Below, in pieces: positions 5,503 through 8,732 of a stretch of 8,732 nucleotides of DNA. Below the pieces are notes generated by a model. It did no database searches. It was not told where the DNA came from and worked only from the letters and a program-made list of their open reading frames with translations. The first letter of the stretch is position 1. Every line of letters begins with the position of its first letter. The DNA is from Alphaproteobacteria bacterium (lineage in GTDB: Bacteria > Pseudomonadota > Alphaproteobacteria > UBA828). The stretch spans positions 1 through 8,732 of the forward strand of contig JAPYQV010000091.1 in the NCBI GenBank assembly GCA_029937205.1. The letters are read 5' to 3'. Both the position numbers and the translations under genes were made by a program.

Positions 5503-6625
5503 AATTCTAACCACCCATGTCGGCAGCTTGCCGCGCCCCGACGATGTCATGGACTTTCTCGTCGCCAAGGAATCCGACGAGCCCTACGACACGGCGGGCT
5601 TCGATTCCTGTATGCGCCGTGCCGTGCACGATGTGGTGGCGGAGCAAGTCGCGCTCGGCATCGATGTGGTGAGCGACGGCGAGGCCAGCAAGCCGGGCTA
5701 CGCCACCTATGTGAAGGACCGTTTAACCGGCTTCTCCGGCGACAGCCCGCCGATTCATTTCGCTGATCTCGACGGCTTTCCCAAGTACCGCGTGCGCATG
5801 GGCCAGGCGGCGGGTGCCCGCCCGGTCCATCGGGCGCGCTGTACCGGCGCGGTGGCGGTGCGCGATACCCTGCCGCTGGAAGCTGATCTCGAAAATTTCC
5901 GCGACGCGGTGGACGCGGCGAATGCGACGGAAGGATTTCTCAACGCCGCCTCGCCCGGCGTCATCGCGATCTTTCAGACCAATGACTATTACCCGAGCCA
6001 CGACGCCTACCTGGCGGCCCTCGCCGCGGCCATGAAAGAGGAATATAACGCTGTCGTTAACGCCGGATTTCTGTTGCAGGTGGATTGCCCCGATCTCGCC
6101 ATGGGGCGTCATGTCTCGTTCAGCGACATGAGCGACGCGGAATTTCTTAAGCAGGCGGAACAAAATATCGAGGCGCTGAACGAGGCGCTTTCGGACGTGC
6201 CCGCCGAATCGGTACGCATGCATATTTGTTGGGGCAATTACGAGGGCCCGCATCATTGCGATATAGGCCTGGAGAAAATCCTCGGCATCATCGTCAAGGC
6301 CAAGCCGTCGGCCATATCCGTGGAGGCCGCCAATCCGCGCCATGCCCATGAATGGGCGGTGTTGCGCGATGTCGGCCTGCCGGATGATAAGATTCTCATT
6401 CCCGGCCTGATCGATAGCACCTCCAACTATATTGAGCATCCCGAACTGGTGGCCCAGCGCATCGAGCGCTTCGCCGGCATCATCGGCCGCGAGCGCGTCA
6501 TCGCCGGCGTCGATTGCGGCTTCGGTACCTTCGCCGGCATGGGTAAGGTGGATCCAAAAATATGCCAGCTCAAGCTGAAGGCGCTGGCGGAAGGGGCGGC
6601 GATTGCCTCCGATCGGCTGTGGTAA
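5483..6625 (+). CDS. Single-domain MetE-like zinc methyl/alkyl-transferase (cobalamin-independent methionine synthase family)
   Basis: This 380-residue protein matches only the C-terminal catalytic barrel of MetE. Signatures are ILTTHVGSLPRP (residues 8-19), VSDGEASKPGY (63-73), LLQVDCPDLAMGRH (197-210), MHICWGNY (246-253), ISVEAANPR (278-286) and VDCGFGTF (343-350). The zinc ligands of MetE are conserved: H247, C249, E281 and C345, so it should bind zinc and activate a thiol for alkylation. True MetE is about twice as long with a duplicated N-terminal barrel; single-barrel relatives include archaeal core methionine synthases and epoxyalkane:coenzyme M transferase. AGGGG (5471-5475) is seven bases before ATG 5483. 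It follows the flavin monooxygenase by 76 bp on the same strand, probably one transcript, which favours a catabolic alkyl-transfer or C-S lyase role over methionine synthesis. The thiol and donor are unknown. Confidence 0.85.
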   Translation: MKHSSDRILTTHVGSLPRPDDVMDFLVAKESDEPYDTAGFDSCMRRAVHDVVAEQVALGIDVVSDGEASKPGYATYVKDRLTGFSGDSPPIHFADLDGFPKYRVRMGQAAGARPVHRARCTGAVAVRDTLPLEADLENFRDAVDAANATEGFLNAASPGVIAIFQTNDYYPSHDAYLAALAAAMKEEYNAVVNAGFLLQVDCPDLAMGRHVSFSDMSDAEFLKQAEQNIEALNEALSDVPAESVRMHICWGNYEGPHHCDIGLEKILGIIVKAKPSAISVEAANPRHAHEWAVLRDVGLPDDKILIPGLIDSTSNYIEHPELVAQRIERFAGIIGRERVIAGVDCGFGTFAGMGKVDPKICQLKLKALAEGAAIASDRLW

Positions 6626-6661
6626 GTTGGCCGGGTGGCATTAACGGATAATTTATATTTT

Positions 6662-6679
6662 TCGTACAAAATAATACGA
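6662..6679. promoter_or_regulatory. A/T-rich upstream region with a short dyad before the TPR gene
   Basis: The 94-bp gap after the MetE-like gene contains an A/T-rich block (6641-6680) unlike its surroundings. Within it TCGTA (6662-6666) and TACGA (6675-6679) are inverted arms eight bases apart, the size of a small operator. Several -10-like hexamers occur (GATAAT at 6647, TATATT at 6654) but none with a properly spaced -35, so no promoter is assigned. Confidence 0.25.
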
Positions 6680-6719
6680 TCAAAGTCTGAGTGGGGGCCA
6701 ACAGACCGGGACGCGCCTT

Positions 6720-7172
6720 ATGATCATCTCACGTTTTGCAGCACTTTATACCGCCGCCATTGTGCTTTTCTCCAGCCCCGCTTTCGCCGCCTCAACCAGT
6801 TATGAGGACGCCCTGAAGAGTTCTTCCGAGCTTTACGAGAAGGGCCAATTCCAGGAAGCCATTCCCTTTGCCAAACAGGCGCTTGCCCTTGCCGAGCAGG
6901 AGGTCGGTACGGACGATGTGGCGTTCGCCGGCCTGCTCGACAATCTGGCAGCGCTTTACGAGGCTGAACTTCGATATGTCGAGGCCAAGCCGCATTATCA
7001 ACGGGCGCTCGATATTCGCGTCAAGATTTACGGCGCCAAACATCCCGAAGTGGTCAAAAGCCTGATCAACCTCGCGCTGATCTATGACGCGCTCGGCGAC
7101 TATCGGACCGCCGTGAAGATGGACGCACGCGCTATAGAAATTATCGAAATCAGCACCCTGCAAGGCGCCTAG
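6720..7172 (+). CDS. Secreted tetratricopeptide-repeat protein (150 aa)
   Basis: The N-terminus is a clear Sec signal peptide: MIISR, a hydrophobic stretch (FAALYTAAIVLFSS) and cleavage probably after P-A-F-A (residues 20-23), so the mature protein is periplasmic. Three TPR units of the kinesin-light-chain-like 42-residue type follow: about residues 28-62 (LYEKGQFQEAIPFAKQALAL), 69-104 (LLDNLAALYEAELRYVEAKP) and 111-146 (SLINLALIYDALGDYRTAVK). TPRs bind partner proteins; no catalytic motif is present. The linker GAKHPEVVKS is typical of this repeat class. GGGA lies about nine bases before ATG 6720. It resembles the convergent TPR gene at 7282-7857 (EGRYQEAIP/KGQFQEAIP and MDARA near both C-termini), pointing to a duplicated pair with different repeat counts. 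The partner and process are unknown. Confidence 0.85.
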   Translation: MIISRFAALYTAAIVLFSSPAFAASTSYEDALKSSSELYEKGQFQEAIPFAKQALALAEQEVGTDDVAFAGLLDNLAALYEAELRYVEAKPHYQRALDIRVKIYGAKHPEVVKSLINLALIYDALGDYRTAVKMDARAIEIIEISTLQGA

Positions 7173-7205
7173 CCAATACTTAACCGAACCAACCTAACCG
7201 ACATT

Positions 7206-7229
7206 CCCTCTCCCCGGTTGGGGAGGGGG
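7206..7229. terminator. Strong G/C hairpin between convergent TPR genes (possible bidirectional terminator)
   Basis: CCCTCTCCCC (7206-7215) pairs with GGGGAGGGGG (7220-7229) around a GGTT loop: ten pairs, one of them a G-U wobble. It lies in the 109-bp gap between convergent genes. No U-run follows directly; a run of seven A (7246-7252) lies 16 bases to the right, and AGCCAAT (7171-7177) with ATTGGCT (7238-7244) could enclose the hairpin in a longer stem. Terminator function is likely from position but not proven. Very similar C/G-block hairpins occur as dispersed intergenic repeats in proteobacteria. Confidence 0.5.
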
Positions 7230-7281
7230 TGTTGCTGATTGGCTTAAAAAAATAGCAGCAGACGTACATGGTATCGGGACG

Positions 7282-7857
7282 TCAGATATCTTTCGGCTGC
7301 TTCATGCGGATGGCCTTGGCACGGGCATCCATCTCCGCCGCCTCAGCGCTGCGGCCCGTGGCGCGGAATAGGGCGGCGTAGTTTTCCAGGTTCGTGGCCA
7401 CATCGGGATGCTCCAGCCCGAGCGCGTTCTCCTGGATGGCTAACGCGCGCTGATAAAGCGGCTCGGCTTCCGTATATCGCTCCTGATTGCGGTAAAATTG
7501 CGCCAGATTATTGAGACTGTTGGCCACATAGGTATGTTCCGGCCCGAGCGCCTCCTCGTAGATTGCCAGGGCGCGCTGATAAAGCGGCTCGGCTTCCGTG
7601 GCGTGGCCGAGAGCATCGTGAAGGCTGGCCAAATTGTTGAGCATGGCGGCCAAATTTGGATGGCTCGGTCCCAACTCACTCTCGCCGAGCTCTATAATTC
7701 CCGCAGCAACAGGAATGGCTTCCTGGTAGCGGCCCTCGGCAATCATCTCCGAGTAGCGGTCATAGGCCTGCAAAAATTCCGCCGATTGGCCGAGCGTAGC
7801 GGCAGGCCCCAGGAGCAGGGCGACCAGGAAATAAGCTATCCAACGTGAACGGGTCAA
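7282..7857 (-). CDS. Secreted tetratricopeptide-repeat protein (191 aa)
   Basis: A signal peptide (MTRSRWIAYFLVALLLGPAA, cleavage near residue 23) leads into four TPR units at about residues 28-62, 69-104, 111-146 and 153-187 with the consensus AEPLYQRALAI, A-L-G-x-E-H and V-A-x-x-L-x-N-L-A, i.e. the TPR_12 or kinesin-light-chain-like class. It is probably a periplasmic protein-binding scaffold with no enzyme motif. The start chosen is TTG 7857, with GGGAGG four bases upstream; a GTG at 7890 with AGGG seven bases upstream would add 11 residues (MRTGISVREDA) and is a real alternative. The second and third units are nearly identical in DNA over 29 bp (7445-7473 and 7571-7599), spaced exactly 126 bp, one 42-codon repeat. 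It is convergent with, and related to, the TPR gene at 6720-7172. Confidence 0.85.
   Translation of the reverse strand: MTRSRWIAYFLVALLLGPAATLGQSAEFLQAYDRYSEMIAEGRYQEAIPVAAGIIELGESELGPSHPNLAAMLNNLASLHDALGHATEAEPLYQRALAIYEEALGPEHTYVANSLNNLAQFYRNQERYTEAEPLYQRALAIQENALGLEHPDVATNLENYAALFRATGRSAEAAEMDARAKAIRMKQPKDI
7445..7599 (-). repeat. 29-bp exact direct repeat from duplicated TPR units
   Basis: The 29 bases at 7445-7473 recur without change at 7571-7599. The 126-bp spacing equals 42 codons, one repeat unit, and both copies encode TEAEPLYQRA in frame. Identity at wobble positions suggests recent duplication or gene conversion of the unit within the gene. Confidence 0.9.
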
Positions 7858-7980
7858 AGCATCCTCCCGCACAGATATGCCAGTGCGCACTGTTAACCCT
7901 GTGCAGGCATCAGACTATCGGCAAGCCAGGTGCTTGTGAATGACCGAGAGGCCGGGCGAGGTGTTTCCATCAGAAATTGC

Positions 7981-8550
7981 CTACTTCAACAAACCTTCTT
8001 CCGTGACTCGCTTGCCCCATTCCTGGCCCGCCTGTTGGCCCAACCGGGCGCCCCATTGCTGCCCGAAGGTCACTGCTTCCTGGGTGATAGAGGGAAGCTC
8101 ACTGAGATATTTTTGTCCGATCGGCGTTCGGTAAAATTGCGCCAGATACTCGATCTCCTCGAGCGTGAACCGCTTGGCGTACATCTGCGTAATCTGGGAT
8201 ATTAATTCCGCCTTTCCGCCCTCGAACGCTTTGAATAATTCCTCCTCGAATATCTGATATCCGCGCTCGGGAAGATCGGGAAACGCCTCACGCAGTGTTG
8301 GGACGACCGTTGGTATTGTTTGCTGATAAAGTTGGGTCACCAGCGCGTCCGCCTTGATCAAAACCATCAGATCACGCAACGCCGTTTCCTTGGTCCGCTG
8401 CTCGCCGCATCGGCGCTGAGGGCCAATAGCGACGCCATAATCACTGTAATTGCGATTATTGCTGCGGTCGCACATATCGATTTCAAACCGGCTATCTTGC
8501 ACCTCTTTCATTACCGCAGCTCGGCGTGGCGCAGTCATATGCCGCACCAA
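7981..8550 (-). CDS. DUF2059 domain protein, N-terminus frameshifted
   Basis: The frame ends at TAG 7983-7981 and carries a DUF2059 domain: a helical start (TKETALRDLMVLIKADALVT), a middle region (REAFPDLPERGYQIFEEELFKAFEGG) and the family core FTLEEIEYLAQFYRTPIGQK then LPSITQEAVTFGQQWG near the C-terminus. DUF2059 proteins are usually exported and their role is unknown. The frame is open to a TTG at 8550, with ATGs at 8538 and 8511, but those roughly 50 extra residues (CDRSNNRNYSDYG...) are polar, have no signal peptide and no ribosome binding site. A good signal peptide exists in the neighbouring frame (8486 to about 8394), so the real gene was probably about 8486-7981 and has lost one base near 8394. 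If the sequence is right, the domain would be made, if at all, without export. Only the part from about 8394 down to 7981 is trusted as coding. Confidence 0.75.
   Translation of the reverse strand: MVRHMTAPRRAAVMKEVQDSRFEIDMCDRSNNRNYSDYGVAIGPQRRCGEQRTKETALRDLMVLIKADALVTQLYQQTIPTVVPTLREAFPDLPERGYQIFEEELFKAFEGGKAELISQITQMYAKRFTLEEIEYLAQFYRTPIGQKYLSELPSITQEAVTFGQQWGARLGQQAGQEWGKRVTEEGLLK
8394..8486 (-). pseudogene. Detached signal peptide of the DUF2059 gene (other frame)
   Basis: From TTG 8486 this frame reads MKSICATAAIIAITVIMASL, then LALSADA-ASSG: a basic start, a long hydrophobic core and an A-x-A type cleavage site, exactly where a DUF2059 precursor should have one. Past about 8394 it becomes RKRRCVI and stops, while the adjacent frame continues with the DUF2059 domain (TKETALRDL). 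One missing base within about 8385-8400 explains both. The TTG start lacks a well-spaced ribosome binding site, so the start is tentative. Confidence 0.55.
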
Positions 8551-8638
8551 AATTACGCGTCACATATTTCTGCCCATTATCAGGGGGTGAGCGAATGATA
8601 ATACAGATAGGGTCAAACAGCCGGAATTTCGCTAATCC

Positions 8639-8732
8639 CTAATCGCTGCCGAAGGTAATGCCCTGGGCCAGGGGCAGATCGGGCGAATAGTTGATGGTGT
8701 TGGTGGCGCGGCGCATATAGGCCTTCCACGAT
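8639..8732 (-). CDS. ALDH7-family aldehyde dehydrogenase, C-terminal end (runs off the right edge)
   Basis: The last 30 residues before TAG 8641-8639 read [20 protein letters not shown] then [10 protein letters not shown]. This is the hallmark C-terminus of aldehyde dehydrogenase family 7 (antiquitin, alpha-aminoadipate semialdehyde dehydrogenase), whose human member ends W-K-x-Y-M-R-R-x-T-x-T-I-N-Y-x-x-x-L-P-L-A-Q-G-I. Family members oxidise semialdehydes with NAD(P)+, in bacteria often in lysine catabolism. The catalytic cysteine and cofactor site are outside the window, so activity cannot be judged. It is upstream of, and on the same strand as, the DUF2059 gene, with a gap of about 150 bp to its likely start, in which I see no clear terminator or promoter. 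Confidence 0.78.
   Translation of the reverse strand, partial: SWKAYMRRATNTINYSPDLPLAQGITFGSD

Noticed and set aside
5723..6439. 238-codon open frame on the minus strand
   Set aside because: Antisense to the MetE-like gene with conserved zinc ligands on the plus strand.
7930..8205. 91-codon plus-strand frame
   Set aside because: Antisense to the DUF2059 domain, whose family core is clear on the minus strand.
1..8732. CRISPR arrays, insertion sequences, tRNA or rRNA genes, phage or defence genes
   Set aside because: Both strands were scanned by eye for regular repeats with spacers, transposase or recombinase motifs, tRNA cloverleaf arms and conserved rRNA segments; none was found.

Overview
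This is a GC-rich, gene-dense bacterial window. Codon use (G/C-rich third positions), Shine-Dalgarno sites and gene families fit a proteobacterium, most likely an alphaproteobacterium; that assignment is inference from gene content, since no rRNA or marker gene is present. No tRNA, rRNA, CRISPR array, transposase, integrase or phage gene was seen, so this reads as chromosomal metabolic DNA, not an island.

Layout. The left edge (1-303, minus) is the N-terminal part of a DMT/EamA-type membrane transporter. A 57-residue zinc-ribbon protein (474-647, minus) sits in what otherwise looks like an empty gap. Divergent from it is a three-gene plus-strand operon with gaps of about 45 bp: a LamB/YcsF (PxpA-like) hydrolase-family protein (899-1693), a 12-TM MFS transporter (1741-2949) and a short-chain dehydrogenase (2995-3753). 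Its end meets a convergent small gene of unknown function (3760-4115, minus) that is split by a frameshift; both stop codons lie in one 14-bp palindrome. Next come two plus-strand genes: an acyl-CoA-dehydrogenase-fold flavin monooxygenase of the HsaA/HpaH type (4201-5406) and a single-domain MetE-like zinc methyl/alkyl-transferase (5483-6625).

The right third holds small exported proteins: two related secreted TPR proteins in convergent orientation (6720-7172 plus; 7282-7857 minus) separated by a strong G/C hairpin, then a DUF2059 protein (minus) whose signal peptide lies in a different frame from its domain, suggesting a second frameshift. The right edge (8639-8732, minus) is the C-terminus of an ALDH7-family (antiquitin / aminoadipate-semialdehyde type) aldehyde dehydrogenase.

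How they may work together (inference): 899-6625 looks like a small uptake-and-catabolism locus with one importer or exporter, an amide/lactam-type hydrolase homologue, an NAD(P)-dependent alcohol dehydrogenase, a flavin oxygenase and a thiol-alkylating zinc enzyme. The substrate cannot be read from the sequence. No wholly new defence or mobile system is visible. The most useful leads are the two split genes, the hidden zinc-ribbon gene, the non-canonical PxpA homologue without PxpB/PxpC, and the oxygenase/MetE-like/SDR combination.
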